The notes below the pieces were generated by a model. It was given only the letters and a program-made list of their open reading frames with translations. It was not told where the DNA came from and ran no database searches. From JBDRHL01 sp043816955 (GTDB lineage: Bacteria > Planctomycetota > Phycisphaerae > Sedimentisphaerales > CAYZTY01): DNA of 50,890 nt. Within the stretch, counting starts at the first letter, position 1; every line of letters starts with the position of its first letter. Below are positions 17,367 through 26,671 of the stretch, one piece after another. The stretch covers positions 1-50,890 of the forward strand of contig JBDRHL010000235.1 of NCBI GenBank assembly GCA_043816955.1, read 5' to 3'. The translations under genes were made by a program, and so were the position numbers.

Positions 17367-18524
17367 CTACTCACTAACCGGTATTAATTCGAAAAAGTCG
17401 ATCCCAAAGAAATCGTAACTATTGGCGGACTGATCCCAGATATAAATAACAAATTCCCCACTGGCAATATTGGAGACGGTAACAGAATCGGCAATCGGAG
17501 TACCGGGGTCGACAGGAAAAGAAAGCCCCGCCAGCCCGGCAAGATCATCAACTTCATAAAGCGCATATCCGACAGGATAGAATGTATGCCAACCGTTCTG
17601 AGTGATTATCCCGTCTTCGTGAATAGTTCCGCTACTTCCGCCGGCTGGGGCTATTTTGAATGAAGAACCAGCCCCTTCCCAGGTTCCACCGATTCTATAA
17701 CCTAATTTTAAGGTATATGTCCCATCGGGTATCACTGGCGGCAGATAAAAGGCAATGTTACCGACCGCACTTTGTGTGTTACCAGATGCATTTGTCGCCA
17801 TAAATATCAAGGGCCCGTCTATACGCCAGTAAGTGTTGGGACTAACCGCTGCGATAGTGCAGTCCTCGGCCTCGACATGAATAGACTTGTTGGCAACGGT
17901 AACACTTTGCAGAACAAAATAATCGATTGCCATATAGTTATTCTGTCCGATCGCCATATCCGAGACCCTGACGTAAAAATCGTTATTTCCAATACCTTTG
18001 ACTGTCATATAAGGCCGAACAGGTGTTCCGGAATAAGTTGCAAAGGATAGGCCATTGGGACCTGTAAGTTCATCTTCAAACCATTGGTCATCATGTATAT
18101 CCGGCTTACCTGGGTAGAAATAATGCCACTGGCCGCCCGGGAAACTGCCTTCCGCAACGCCGGCGGATTCGGAATCTATCATAAAGCCCCAAGCCTGTCC
18201 TGCCATCTCTGCCGTGTGCCACTTAACACTCAGTGTATAATCGCCGTCCGGGATCGAGCCGGGAAAAGTAAATTTAATATCGCCGTAACCATTTTCAAGA
18301 CCGGCTATGCCGCTCGCAAGTGAAACCACTGGTGTGGCAGCAGCCCACTCCGGCGGCGCAGCACCAGTAATATATCCGCCACCCAGAGCAGTAATTGTAC
18401 AGTCTTCCGCCTGGATAATAATTTCAGGTCCATTTGGCGTTACATCGTCAGCAGCGAAGACGCACGTTGCCCACCCTGCCAAAATCAGCTCACCAATCAA
18501 TATATTTAACATTAACTTTTTCAT
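17367..18524 (-). CDS. Secreted protein with two tandem AEDC modules
   Basis: 385 residues. The signal peptide ends at about CVFA-AD. Two copies of a ~170-residue module follow. Each begins with an A-E-D-C start (IIIQAEDCTIT and IHVEAEDCTIA), has a P-D-G turn with Y-T-L, a WH-x-FYP segment and a closing DYF or DFF before the module end. The pattern suggests a beta-sandwich of carbohydrate-binding type, similar in outline to CBM6/CBM35-like modules, but I cannot assign a family. The paired Cys residues and the conserved AEDC start make it a recognisable unit that recurs in the 928-residue protein and in the fragment at the left edge. The gene lies 45 bases after the glycosidase-like gene and is probably co-transcribed with it. 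Confidence 0.75.
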   Translation of the reverse strand: MKKLMLNILIGELILAGWATCVFAADDVTPNGPEIIIQAEDCTITALGGGYITGAAPPEWAAATPVVSLASGIAGLENGYGDIKFTFPGSIPDGDYTLSVKWHTAEMAGQAWGFMIDSESAGVAEGSFPGGQWHYFYPGKPDIHDDQWFEDELTGPNGLSFATYSGTPVRPYMTVKGIGNNDFYVRVSDMAIGQNNYMAIDYFVLQSVTVANKSIHVEAEDCTIAAVSPNTYWRIDGPLIFMATNASGNTQSAVGNIAFYLPPVIPDGTYTLKLGYRIGGTWEGAGSSFKIAPAGGSSGTIHEDGIITQNGWHTFYPVGYALYEVDDLAGLAGLSFPVDPGTPIADSVTVSNIASGEFVIYIWDQSANSYDFFGIDFFELIPVSE

Positions 18525-18569
18525 ATTCTTCTCGTTGAACAGTTTGTATACCGTTCCTTTAAGATTTCA

Positions 18570-20165
18570 TTACGGGCAATTTGTTGTTACCGGGTCATCG
18601 CAGTCAAGCAGGCTGCCGGCAACTATCGAGAAATCAGCCAGGTCAATATCGCAGTCATCATCAACATCCGCTGAAAGAGCCGGAAGACCGCTGCCAGGCT
18701 GTCCACAAAACCAGCTCTCAGGCAACGTAGTGTCACAATGGGGGTTATCCGGGAAATCGCAGCGTAGCCACAGTACAATCAGTTCTGCAATATCTGCCAT
18801 ATCGACTCTGCAGTCCTTGTTAATATCGCCTGGAAGCAAAGCGCTCTCATAATCGCCACACTCAAGTGCCGAAGGATCCACAATATAAAGCATGTTCGCT
18901 GCCCATATCGAGCCCTGACCGGTTGTATCAATCGCCTGCGCACGCAGAATAACCGTTGTCCCGGCACTTAACGAAAATGTTGTTTCGTAAGGATAAGATG
19001 TATCCTCGACCGTTTCCCACGTCGCTCCGCCGTTTGTGGTTTTGCCGAAGATGACTTTTTGCACAGGCGCCGAACCCTGCGACGCCTTGGCCACAAGAGT
19101 TATATTGCCCGAAGGATAGTTGCGACGATCCATCAACGGCGGCATGTTCCGCGGGCTTACCTTACGCGCAAGACTGACGCTCGGCCAGCCCTGTGAGTCG
19201 CGTATTGCACGTGCGGCATCGCCGAAAGCAGCCATCCTGTAATTAAAATCAACCCCGTTGCCATCAAGAAGTGCATAATTACCATCGCCCAGATTAGGAT
19301 CAAAATCATTAAATCGATAGAACTTCATACCGCTTGCACCGCGAAGAAACGCGGTAACCATCTGCTCATAGATGTCTTCATAATTCGTTCTTGAATCAAG
19401 CCACTCGAATGTCTCCGGCAAACACGGAGGACCGAAACCAGCGGTATTCACCCCCAGGCAATCGGACAACTGCTCAGCAAATCTGCGAGTAAACTGCACA
19501 GCGGTATAGCCGGGTAAACCCATATTTTGTGACTCGGTGATCATCTCGTCCAATCGACCGGAATTAACACTAATCGCATTCCATATACTGCTGGATACAT
19601 GCACTTCATGCAGATCGTACCACGGCGAGCCGCAATGATTGACCCATGTTTCACGAGCCGGGTCAAGAGCAAGACTAAGATCGCAATACGCACGAATATA
19701 GTTCTTCTCCTGCTCGGTAAGACCATCGCCGCACTCCGGCTCATCACACACTATCCGGCCGATAACATTATCGCCGACATGCTCGCCGTTCCAAAAAAGA
19801 TTATCCCAGTAATCCTTGTTTGAAAGGATCCACGTCGTAAGCGCGGCCTCATCCACTACATAGTCCGGAGGCGTGCCGCTATTGAGCACCGCGTAAGAAC
19901 CAATCCCCTTAATGCCCCAGTGTTTGGAAGCAGCCCAGAATTGTGCGCCTCTGCTATAAGAACTACTCGCAACGATTATGTCACAGCCGTTACGGGCCAA
20001 TTCCATCAAGCCGTACTCCCAGGAATAATTCTCACCCGTACCCCAGTGGTGGTAAACACCAATAGTGAAATCCTGCGCAGCAGCAGATCCAAATAATGCC
20101 GGCATTAAAAAAAACACTACAACCAATATCGATATTTTGCCTGTTTTTGTAGTCATTTTTCTCAT
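18570..20165 (-). CDS. Secreted TIM-barrel glycosidase-like protein with dockerin (paralogue)
   Basis: 531 residues, signal peptide ending at about SAAA-QD, with AAGG six bases before the ATG. It lacks the N-terminal sandwich of its neighbour and begins directly with the barrel-like part (FTIGVYHHWGTG, RGAQFWAASKHWGIKGIGSY, GRIVCDEPECGDG). The Asp-Glu in VCDEPE aligns with ADETN of the paralogue and is a candidate catalytic site. The Ig-like part and two dockerin loops (DINKDCRVDMAD and DVDDDCDIDLAD) close the protein. The dockerins could attach it to a cohesin partner or to the cell surface; no true scaffoldin is visible in this window. A partial operator-like element lies just upstream. Confidence 0.8.
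   Translation of the reverse strand: MRKMTTKTGKISILVVVFFLMPALFGSAAAQDFTIGVYHHWGTGENYSWEYGLMELARNGCDIIVASSSYSRGAQFWAASKHWGIKGIGSYAVLNSGTPPDYVVDEAALTTWILSNKDYWDNLFWNGEHVGDNVIGRIVCDEPECGDGLTEQEKNYIRAYCDLSLALDPARETWVNHCGSPWYDLHEVHVSSSIWNAISVNSGRLDEMITESQNMGLPGYTAVQFTRRFAEQLSDCLGVNTAGFGPPCLPETFEWLDSRTNYEDIYEQMVTAFLRGASGMKFYRFNDFDPNLGDGNYALLDGNGVDFNYRMAAFGDAARAIRDSQGWPSVSLARKVSPRNMPPLMDRRNYPSGNITLVAKASQGSAPVQKVIFGKTTNGGATWETVEDTSYPYETTFSLSAGTTVILRAQAIDTTGQGSIWAANMLYIVDPSALECGDYESALLPGDINKDCRVDMADIAELIVLWLRCDFPDNPHCDTTLPESWFCGQPGSGLPALSADVDDDCDIDLADFSIVAGSLLDCDDPVTTNCP
18787..19193 (-). repeat. Long near-identical block, copy 2
   Basis: Partner of 15336-15742 (constant offset 3451 bases), in the same orientation and in the same place in the paralogous gene. 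Confidence 0.85.
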
Positions 20166-20187
20166 TAACTACCTTTTTCTCAAGATA

Positions 20188-20210
20188 TTTTTACTTAAAA
20201 CGACTTAACA
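20188..20210. promoter_or_regulatory. Partial operator-like element upstream of the 531-residue gene
   Basis: TTTTTACTTAAAACGACTT is close to the second half of the element at 17202-17229 and ends in the same TTAACA. The first CG-centred half is missing. It lies 23-45 bases before the ATG. Confidence 0.4.
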
Positions 20211-20301
20211 ACTTCCTCCATTGGTCACTCACTCCTGCAGAACCATTATACCATAAAACCGCTGACAATTATCAAAAAACCGATTTCCCTGCAGATACCT
20301 G

Positions 20302-21699
20302 CTAACCAGACAACACCTTCCGAGCACGGCTGATAATCCGATCAAGCTCTGCGGCCTTATCACGGTCGAGTTTGGGTTCAATTTTAAGGTTTTCAAGGCG
20401 ACTGCGTGCATTATCTTCCGCCTTTTTCAGGATACCCGGCTTGCCTTGAGCAAGCCACTGGCCAAGGGTTTGACGCTCAAAGAGATTCGGGGACCAATAT
20501 AACTGGCGGTGTTGGGATAACGTCAAATCTGCCGCGAAAAAATTCGACCCGGAAACACCTTCTTTTACCGCTTCAACAATATCAACTTCCATATCTTTAC
20601 AGCCATTGCTGATAATATGCTTTATGCTGTTAACTATATCGACATCAACCATCAACTGTGTAGGAGACCATATATCGTCAATACCCAGGCAGCCTGCCCC
20701 GGTAAAAACTCTATAGCCTGCCATCGCCGCGAGGGTCGTGTGAAAAGTCTTTTCCGAGGCGGCCTGTACATTCGGCTCTACAACTCCACTTTCAAGAGAT
20801 TTCGCGCACCGAGGGGGCAGTCCGTAAAACTGCCGAACCTTTTTTTCCATCAGGGTTATTAACGCATGCTCTGCTGAACCGTAAACCCATATGCCGCTGC
20901 GAAGATCAAACGGATAAAGACACGGCTCTGCAACAACTTTCGGAAAACCCAAAGATTTTACGATCGCCGCAGCTCCTATAACTTCTGCTACAGACTGTGC
21001 CCATGCAGCGTTGTAATCACAAGGAGCAGTACCTCCAACCGCAGGCATGTTGCCTATGAATACGGTATCACCGATTGTGCCGTTCCTGATCAGCTCCAGT
21101 TGCGCTAATAACATATCCCACTCATTACCTTCCAGTTTAAGCGGGCTTATTGTATGAGCACCAATGTCAAATTTCACATCGAAAACATTAAACATCTCAC
21201 GGGCAAATACCTCCTGCCGTGAATCATCAAAAGCAGATGGCCCGATTTTGCCGGTATACTCAGCAACAATTCGCATCTGTATCAAAGGCTGAATTGGTCC
21301 GGGTTCATCAGTCGGAAAACCGGGACAAGCCTGGCTAACGCCGAGATCTTCACACCCCTGTGTAAAGCAGATTGCCTTAGGCAGATTCTTGGTGGTAAAG
21401 GGCTTCAATTCACCATCGAAATCATGCCACCAGTGACAGTGGCCGCCGCCGCCAAACCACCATTCACCCTGGTTCCGGTCTGGGCCAAGGTCCATCGCCT
21501 TCATATCCGTCACGACCTTTTCTGCTAACTCCGATGAAATAAGCACCCGATTGCCTTTTATCTTTATCCCAGCCACAGAGGCGATCTCTGTACGGGTCTG
21601 CTCATTCGGCAGTTCCAGTCCAACCTCTTCCATAATCCTCAGCGCACCGGCGTGAATAGCCTCGCAATTCAGCCCTGCTATCAGTTCATCTGTATTCAT
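20302..21699 (-). CDS. MttB-family (trimethylamine:corrinoid methyltransferase-like) protein, non-pyrrolysine
   Basis: 465 residues from ATG 21699; an in-frame TTG at 21714 could add five residues. The chain matches the MttB superfamily: SAFDDSRQEVF, the GNMPAVGGTAPCDYN segment, AEPCLYPFDLRSGIW and the GAGCLGIDDIWSPTQLMVD region. Pyrrolysine-containing MttB proteins read through an in-frame TAG in the active site. This gene has no internal TAG, so it belongs to the non-Pyl group, whose members move a methyl from quaternary amines such as glycine betaine, proline betaine or carnitine to a corrinoid protein. No corrinoid protein or methylcorrinoid transferase is encoded nearby. It is the last gene of a sugar-processing operon, 24 bases after the previous stop. 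Confidence 0.85.
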   Translation of the reverse strand: MNTDELIAGLNCEAIHAGALRIMEEVGLELPNEQTRTEIASVAGIKIKGNRVLISSELAEKVVTDMKAMDLGPDRNQGEWWFGGGGHCHWWHDFDGELKPFTTKNLPKAICFTQGCEDLGVSQACPGFPTDEPGPIQPLIQMRIVAEYTGKIGPSAFDDSRQEVFAREMFNVFDVKFDIGAHTISPLKLEGNEWDMLLAQLELIRNGTIGDTVFIGNMPAVGGTAPCDYNAAWAQSVAEVIGAAAIVKSLGFPKVVAEPCLYPFDLRSGIWVYGSAEHALITLMEKKVRQFYGLPPRCAKSLESGVVEPNVQAASEKTFHTTLAAMAGYRVFTGAGCLGIDDIWSPTQLMVDVDIVNSIKHIISNGCKDMEVDIVEAVKEGVSGSNFFAADLTLSQHRQLYWSPNLFERQTLGQWLAQGKPGILKKAEDNARSRLENLKIEPKLDRDKAAELDRIISRARKVLSG

Positions 21700-21738
21700 T
21701 TTATAATTATCCAATAATTATCTTTCAAAATTCTTATT

Positions 21739-23406
21739 TCATTTCGGCGCGATAAGCTTTACAGACTTCCATATCCCGCCCGGACCGGCCGTATCGATCA
21801 CCCTCACGGCAAGAGTGTGCCTTTGACCCGGTTTTATATATTTGCTTACGTCTATTTCGAAGGGTGTCTGCCACCCGTTACCGCCGTGAATAAATGAGTA
21901 AACTTCTTTACCATCGATATAAACCCAGCAGTCCTCATCGACAGCGCCAAAGGCTAAAAACAGCTTCTCATATTTTCCAGCTTCGTCCGGCACCTTCCAA
22001 TCATAGCGATACCAGGCAACACCGGTATAAAGATAATCAAATGCCTCCCACCAGTCAGCTATCTCTATATCACCCCACTTCGAGTCATCAATATCCTTTC
22101 GATACCACTTCTCCTTCCACCCGAGGTCTTCCGGGTCCTCTTTGAACTTCCAGCCCTTTCGCGGCATATCAGCGACAGGAACATACCCGCTCCACAGACG
22201 TTGAAAGACATATTCATCCTTCACGTCACCCCGCCCCCTTGCCGATACTTTTTTGTCAGGCGGAGGAGTCTTTCGGGTCGTCGGATCATCAACATCTCTG
22301 AACTCATAGTCCAGACGATGCGGCTTTCGTGCGTTGATTATCGCATCGGCGTACTCTTTCGGCAGTGTACCATTAGCCCACAACTTTGCCCCGCCGCCAT
22401 AAACCCACACATACTGATCGGCTAGCAGCAACGCATAATGCAGACTGTGCTCGAATTCCTCAGGCGTAAAATAATTCTTGTCAAAGTCTTCCTTGTCCCA
22501 CGTACCGCCGTATGCAATCCAAAGCCCAAAACACGCCTGCACTCTTTTATTGTAACGTTTCGGGTCGACGGAGAACTTTGCCGCTTCGCGTATTTTCCGC
22601 TTACCCTCGACAAACTGTTCATACCTTCGATATGGATAAGCATCCTCATAGCCATCGATTATCGTAAGCTCCTCACTGCCGTCCAGAAGCCCGTCGAGAA
22701 ACGCCGGCAGCAGCCCGAAGGTTGATTTATCCTGTGACAGACCGGCATCAACCTGGTTTTTCAACATCCAGTTGCCAAACGTCAGAAAAATTTTGATGTC
22801 CTGGTATATCGGCTTAACCGCCTCGGCAAGCTGCCTGCCCCTAAGCCTCGCCTGCGACTGGTACTCATCAAACGTCTTCTGCCCGCTGAGAAAATGGCTC
22901 CAATAGGCAAAAGGCTTATACTGATACTGCTCCGTATCTAAGCATATCCCCGGGAAGTCACCGGCCTTGGCAACTTTGGCAGTCATCGCAAACTTCTCAA
23001 CCATCGCCTCCCAGGTCTTATCGTCGAACCAGTCAAAATTACCCGGCGTCACATCAAGCCTTAAAAACAGCTCCGGCGAACCTCTCTCTTTGACCTTTTT
23101 AGCCAGTGCTATTTCACCATCAAAACGCTCGGGAGCTACGCGTGTGTCACTCCAGAATATATCGGCGAAAAAGTTGTGCGTCTTGGCCATCTGTCCGGTC
23201 GGCTGCACAATCGTAACGCGCCCGTCAAACGGATTCCCGCTAACCATCTCATAGTTGGTCATAACACTTTGCATCGTTGTATGACCGGAAAAAATAATTA
23301 TCTTCTTATCCGGTGATATCGCACACGGCTGCCGGCAGACCGGGCCATTACAACCGCAACAGAAAAATACGCCTACCAGTAAAACTGACCATCCATAACG
23401 AGCCAT
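21739..23406 (-). CDS. Lipoprotein glycosidase-like protein with C-terminal galactose-binding-like domain
   Basis: 555 residues from ATG 23406, chosen for AGGAGG seven bases upstream; the longer frame to 23481 lacks this and would spoil the signal. The start MARYGWSVLLVGVFFCCGC is a likely lipoprotein signal. The middle (about 35-370) looks like a TIM barrel, with GICLDTEQYQYKP, IFLTFGNWML, IIDGYEDAYPYRRYEQF and YVWVYGGGAKLW carrying acidic and aromatic residues at strand ends. The C-terminal part (about 435-555) is a jelly-roll sugar-binding domain of the type seen in GH2 enzymes (WYRYDWKVPDEAG, DCWVYIDGKEVY, HTLAVRVIDTAGPGGIW). No GH number can be named from the sequence. It should act in the periplasm or at the membrane. 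Confidence 0.72.
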   Translation of the reverse strand: MARYGWSVLLVGVFFCCGCNGPVCRQPCAISPDKKIIIFSGHTTMQSVMTNYEMVSGNPFDGRVTIVQPTGQMAKTHNFFADIFWSDTRVAPERFDGEIALAKKVKERGSPELFLRLDVTPGNFDWFDDKTWEAMVEKFAMTAKVAKAGDFPGICLDTEQYQYKPFAYWSHFLSGQKTFDEYQSQARLRGRQLAEAVKPIYQDIKIFLTFGNWMLKNQVDAGLSQDKSTFGLLPAFLDGLLDGSEELTIIDGYEDAYPYRRYEQFVEGKRKIREAAKFSVDPKRYNKRVQACFGLWIAYGGTWDKEDFDKNYFTPEEFEHSLHYALLLADQYVWVYGGGAKLWANGTLPKEYADAIINARKPHRLDYEFRDVDDPTTRKTPPPDKKVSARGRGDVKDEYVFQRLWSGYVPVADMPRKGWKFKEDPEDLGWKEKWYRKDIDDSKWGDIEIADWWEAFDYLYTGVAWYRYDWKVPDEAGKYEKLFLAFGAVDEDCWVYIDGKEVYSFIHGGNGWQTPFEIDVSKYIKPGQRHTLAVRVIDTAGPGGIWKSVKLIAPK

Positions 23407-23503
23407 AATACTGCCTCCTGAAAAAGTATTCTCCCAAAATACACTGCATGCGCATCCTGCACATAACCGGCTTAAAACCATACCGTTTCCTGTGCAACAT
23501 TAT

Positions 23504-25534
23504 TTATGGCCACTTGCCGATAGATTCGTGAGGTATAAACGGATTCTTTCTGCGTTCAAACAAACTCTTGAGCTGCTTTGGCCAATAAGATATCAGAACC
23601 ATTGACTTGGAGATCACATCTTCATAGGGGATTTTTTCAACGAATAATATTATCTTTTCGCATATCTCGATTCCCTTTTCGATCTCTGCCGGCGTCTGCG
23701 GCGATTTTTCCTGGACGGCTATTCTTATCTTTCCGAGCTGGGTGTAAAACTGCCAGCCAAGCTTCCAGTAATCAACGGCAATCTGCAGTTTTTCCAGATT
23801 TAATCTTGTTCTGTCCTGAGAAGCGAGACTGTGCGCCCGGGCCAGGCAGATGTCGATTGTTGCAAAGGTTTTTTCGTCGAGCACCCTGGTGATTGTGTTC
23901 GGCGACGGCATCAGGCAATGAGGAAACCTTTCATCGTAGAAATAGTCCATAAACTCGACAAATTCAGGTTCACAGTCCTCTCTGATGTACCGCTTCTCAA
24001 GGGTTTCGAACATGGTCCTGACAGGTTCCGATGCTTCCTGGTAAAGGTCGAAATAGTAATTCGCGGTCAAACTCGCTGTCGGAAGCTTTGTATCCCATGA
24101 CATTTTTGCAAAGGCTGCGTAATTCGGGCCATAGACAGTAAAATGAGATGACTGCGACTGCAGTGTTGCGCCGGCTATTCGCAGATCTTTAAATCGCTTC
24201 CAGTCGTTGTGCATTGTCGGAAGAATCGGCCAGGGAAAGCTCGAATAACAACTCATCCCCATAGGATATTCATAGATAACGAGCCTGTCAGGATACAGTT
24301 TCGCCCACTCTTCGGTTATACGATTGTAATACCCGTTGTCACAGTTGGGATGATCCAGAGGATGTCGCCAGCATCGCCAGTAATGCGCCAGGTTGGGCTC
24401 TATATTGTCGGCAAGTTCAACGCCTGCCGGCGGAGCGTCAACATCGAAGTAAAACGATTCGGTCAATCTGACCTTAGGGTAAGATTTGCCCACAATTTCT
24501 GCGACCTGGTTGAGAAACTTAACAAGACGAATCGTTTTGTTCCTGTCCCTGTAGCTGCGGGAATATTTTTTATCGGTTCCCTTTATATAATCAAATTCAT
24601 ATCCTGCAGGAAAGTTATCCATCGCCTTGCAGTTGTCGCATTCACAGACGCTGAAACCATCTTCCGGCCAGGCCGATATAACTTCGATATCCGGAAACTC
24701 TGCCAGTACTGCCATGATCTCATCGGCCATTACTTTGGCCACATCCGGGTTCGAGGTGCAAAAGCAAAGCTGTTGAAGATTTTCACGGACACGTTTTCCG
24801 TTTATCAGACTGTAGTATTCGGGATGTTTTTCATAGTATTTTGAGGGAGGTAGCCATCTTTTCCAGCAATGATGGCCCCACTGGACCTTCAATCCGCGTT
24901 TCTTGGCGTGTGGAATGAATCTTCGAATATTATCGAACGAGCCCTCGTCTTTGGCATAGGTTATATAATTGACTATGGCAGGGCCGGGATCGGCAATAAT
25001 ATAGTTCATCCTGTTCTGGACCATCCAGTCAAGACGTTTAAGGTGCAGTGGACTTATTCCGCCGGCAACATCTACGCCGTCTTCGATGATGCAGCATTGC
25101 AGACCTCTATAAGTAAAGTCCGGTGAGCAAATGCGCTTCTGAACATTGACGCCAAGATTGCGGGTAATGTTCAACCTGACTCCAAGCTCACCAAGCCCGC
25201 CGAATCCAATATCGCATTCGGTTGAGAGAAAATCGAAAACAGCATAAACCACCGCAGCAGGGTCTATTCCAACCAGATAGATATTCTTTTCGTCAGCATC
25301 TACCATGTATGTTTCAGCTTTCTTTACACCCGCAAGTGCTTCAGAATATTTGCGGTCGTCACCTGCAAGTCTCAAAATTATAGAAAAACCATCACACACC
25401 GAGTCGGGCAACACGCAACTTGTTTTCCTGTTGATGAAATGCTTCAGCTGTTCGCCTGCATATTTGATCGGCTCCGCGGCATCGGGTAAAACATCGATTC
25501 CAATATACGCCTTACCATCCTTAACAATCCACAT
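23504..25534 (-). CDS. DUF4838-family glycosidase-like protein (alpha-glucuronidase-like layout)
   Basis: 676 residues, with AGGA nine bases before the ATG and no signal peptide. The N-terminal region (PIKYAGEQLKHFINRKT, then YLVGIDPAAVVYAVFDFL) resembles the small domain that precedes the barrel in GH20, GH67 and GH84-type enzymes. The DUF4838 core follows: KHPEYYSLINGKR, LCFCTSNPDVA and SAWPEDGFSVCECDNC, the last with a C-x-C-x2-C cysteine set that may bind metal. Late segments (LQSQSSHFTVYGPNYAAF) are also typical. Family knowledge suggests hydrolysis of a uronic acid or amino sugar. Its position between GH4 and a lipoprotein glycosidase supports a joint role in one glycan pathway. Confidence 0.83.
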   Translation of the reverse strand: MWIVKDGKAYIGIDVLPDAAEPIKYAGEQLKHFINRKTSCVLPDSVCDGFSIILRLAGDDRKYSEALAGVKKAETYMVDADEKNIYLVGIDPAAVVYAVFDFLSTECDIGFGGLGELGVRLNITRNLGVNVQKRICSPDFTYRGLQCCIIEDGVDVAGGISPLHLKRLDWMVQNRMNYIIADPGPAIVNYITYAKDEGSFDNIRRFIPHAKKRGLKVQWGHHCWKRWLPPSKYYEKHPEYYSLINGKRVRENLQQLCFCTSNPDVAKVMADEIMAVLAEFPDIEVISAWPEDGFSVCECDNCKAMDNFPAGYEFDYIKGTDKKYSRSYRDRNKTIRLVKFLNQVAEIVGKSYPKVRLTESFYFDVDAPPAGVELADNIEPNLAHYWRCWRHPLDHPNCDNGYYNRITEEWAKLYPDRLVIYEYPMGMSCYSSFPWPILPTMHNDWKRFKDLRIAGATLQSQSSHFTVYGPNYAAFAKMSWDTKLPTASLTANYYFDLYQEASEPVRTMFETLEKRYIREDCEPEFVEFMDYFYDERFPHCLMPSPNTITRVLDEKTFATIDICLARAHSLASQDRTRLNLEKLQIAVDYWKLGWQFYTQLGKIRIAVQEKSPQTPAEIEKGIEICEKIILFVEKIPYEDVISKSMVLISYWPKQLKSLFERRKNPFIPHESIGKWP

Positions 25535-25577
25535 ACCTGTTTATCCTGAAATTCATATTAAACGACTGTTCGTTAAT

Positions 25578-26657
25578 TCAGATGGAATATTCTTTATATC
25601 CATTTATGCACGGGAACCTGTGGCCAATAAGCAATTTGCCGATAGTCGGAGCGGCTATCATCGAAAAGTTTGTAACGTTGCTGCATATACTGCGGAATCT
25701 TTCCGGATCGTCGCCATGGCTCGTCAGCAGCTTCTTCATTGCTTCAACCGAATATTTGCCTTTGTTTTCTTCAACGCATTTTTGCACGGCGGCATATCGG
25801 CAGAATTTATCCCGTTTCTTCGGAAAACTCTCGGCATCGGCAAGAGTAACTTCCCACGGAAAAACATTTCCACAGCCAAGGCCTTTCTCGCTACCCATCT
25901 CGACAACGTGAATGGTATCGGTGCCGGGCTTGTAACCGTAAATCTGCACCCCCCTGCCGGTACTATCCATAACCGTAACATTGCCGGGCATTTTTATGTT
26001 CGGCCGGCTCAGCACTTCCAGCGCCTCATCAACCGTCCGGCATGACCGCAGAATCACACGCTGTGGATTCAAAACGTCAAGCCCTTTAACCCTTTTGTCG
26101 TCACGCTTATTCTCAGGCAAAAGCTCCTCAGCCGAAGCACCGCAAAGGGCCAGATGCGCAGAATTCATCCCGCCCCATGAAGCACCCGCCCAGCTCGGCC
26201 AAGCGGTGCAGCAAAAACCAAGCCCCTCGTCTGGATGCGCCGTCAGCAGAAAATTCATGGGAAAATCTTCGAGCGATCCGCCAACAAGCGGTCCCCACTG
26301 ACTGTTGGGAAACAGGATATTCGAACAGTCCTGCTTTACGTCACCAATGTATGTTGGCGTCGGAACACCGCTTATTTTTGCGACCGCGTCTGTAAAGTTT
26401 GTCGCCACCAAAAGAGGAAGCTCAATTTTCGCGCCGTCAGCGATACCTTTAAGCTCTTCCCATTCAGGAAGAAAACAACTGCTCATGAACTGTTCGGCCA
26501 TTCTGGTAATCTTATCGAGCACCTTCAGAACAGGAGAGCCGGCATGGTAACACATACTCAGATTAACCCACAGTTTGACAGTGCTCCGTTGCTGCGAGCC
26601 TATCGCAAAACCAATATCGTACCAACTGCCCTTGGCTTGAACATGATCCATTTCCAT
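25578..26657 (-). CDS. C45-family hydrolase/acyltransferase (second copy)
   Basis: 359 residues, with AAGGG eight bases before the ATG. It opens with GSWYDIGFAIGSQQ, the family start. Asp-Cys-Ser-Asn follows, with Cys111 as the candidate self-cleaving nucleophile, and then GGSLEDFPMNF and SWGGMNSAHLALCGAS of the Ntn core. It is distant from the copy at 3080-4117 but has the same order of elements. Here it sits between GH4 and DUF4838 genes, so it may remove an acyl or amide group from a sugar. That substrate role is inference. Confidence 0.75.
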   Translation of the reverse strand: MEMDHVQAKGSWYDIGFAIGSQQRSTVKLWVNLSMCYHAGSPVLKVLDKITRMAEQFMSSCFLPEWEELKGIADGAKIELPLLVATNFTDAVAKISGVPTPTYIGDVKQDCSNILFPNSQWGPLVGGSLEDFPMNFLLTAHPDEGLGFCCTAWPSWAGASWGGMNSAHLALCGASAEELLPENKRDDKRVKGLDVLNPQRVILRSCRTVDEALEVLSRPNIKMPGNVTVMDSTGRGVQIYGYKPGTDTIHVVEMGSEKGLGCGNVFPWEVTLADAESFPKKRDKFCRYAAVQKCVEENKGKYSVEAMKKLLTSHGDDPERFRSICSNVTNFSMIAAPTIGKLLIGHRFPCINGYKEYSI

Positions 26658-26671
26658 TGTCTTGTCCCTTA

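Noticed and set aside
20302..21699. Pyrrolysine-containing MttB
   Set aside because: No in-frame TAG is found inside the gene, so it is a non-Pyl family member.
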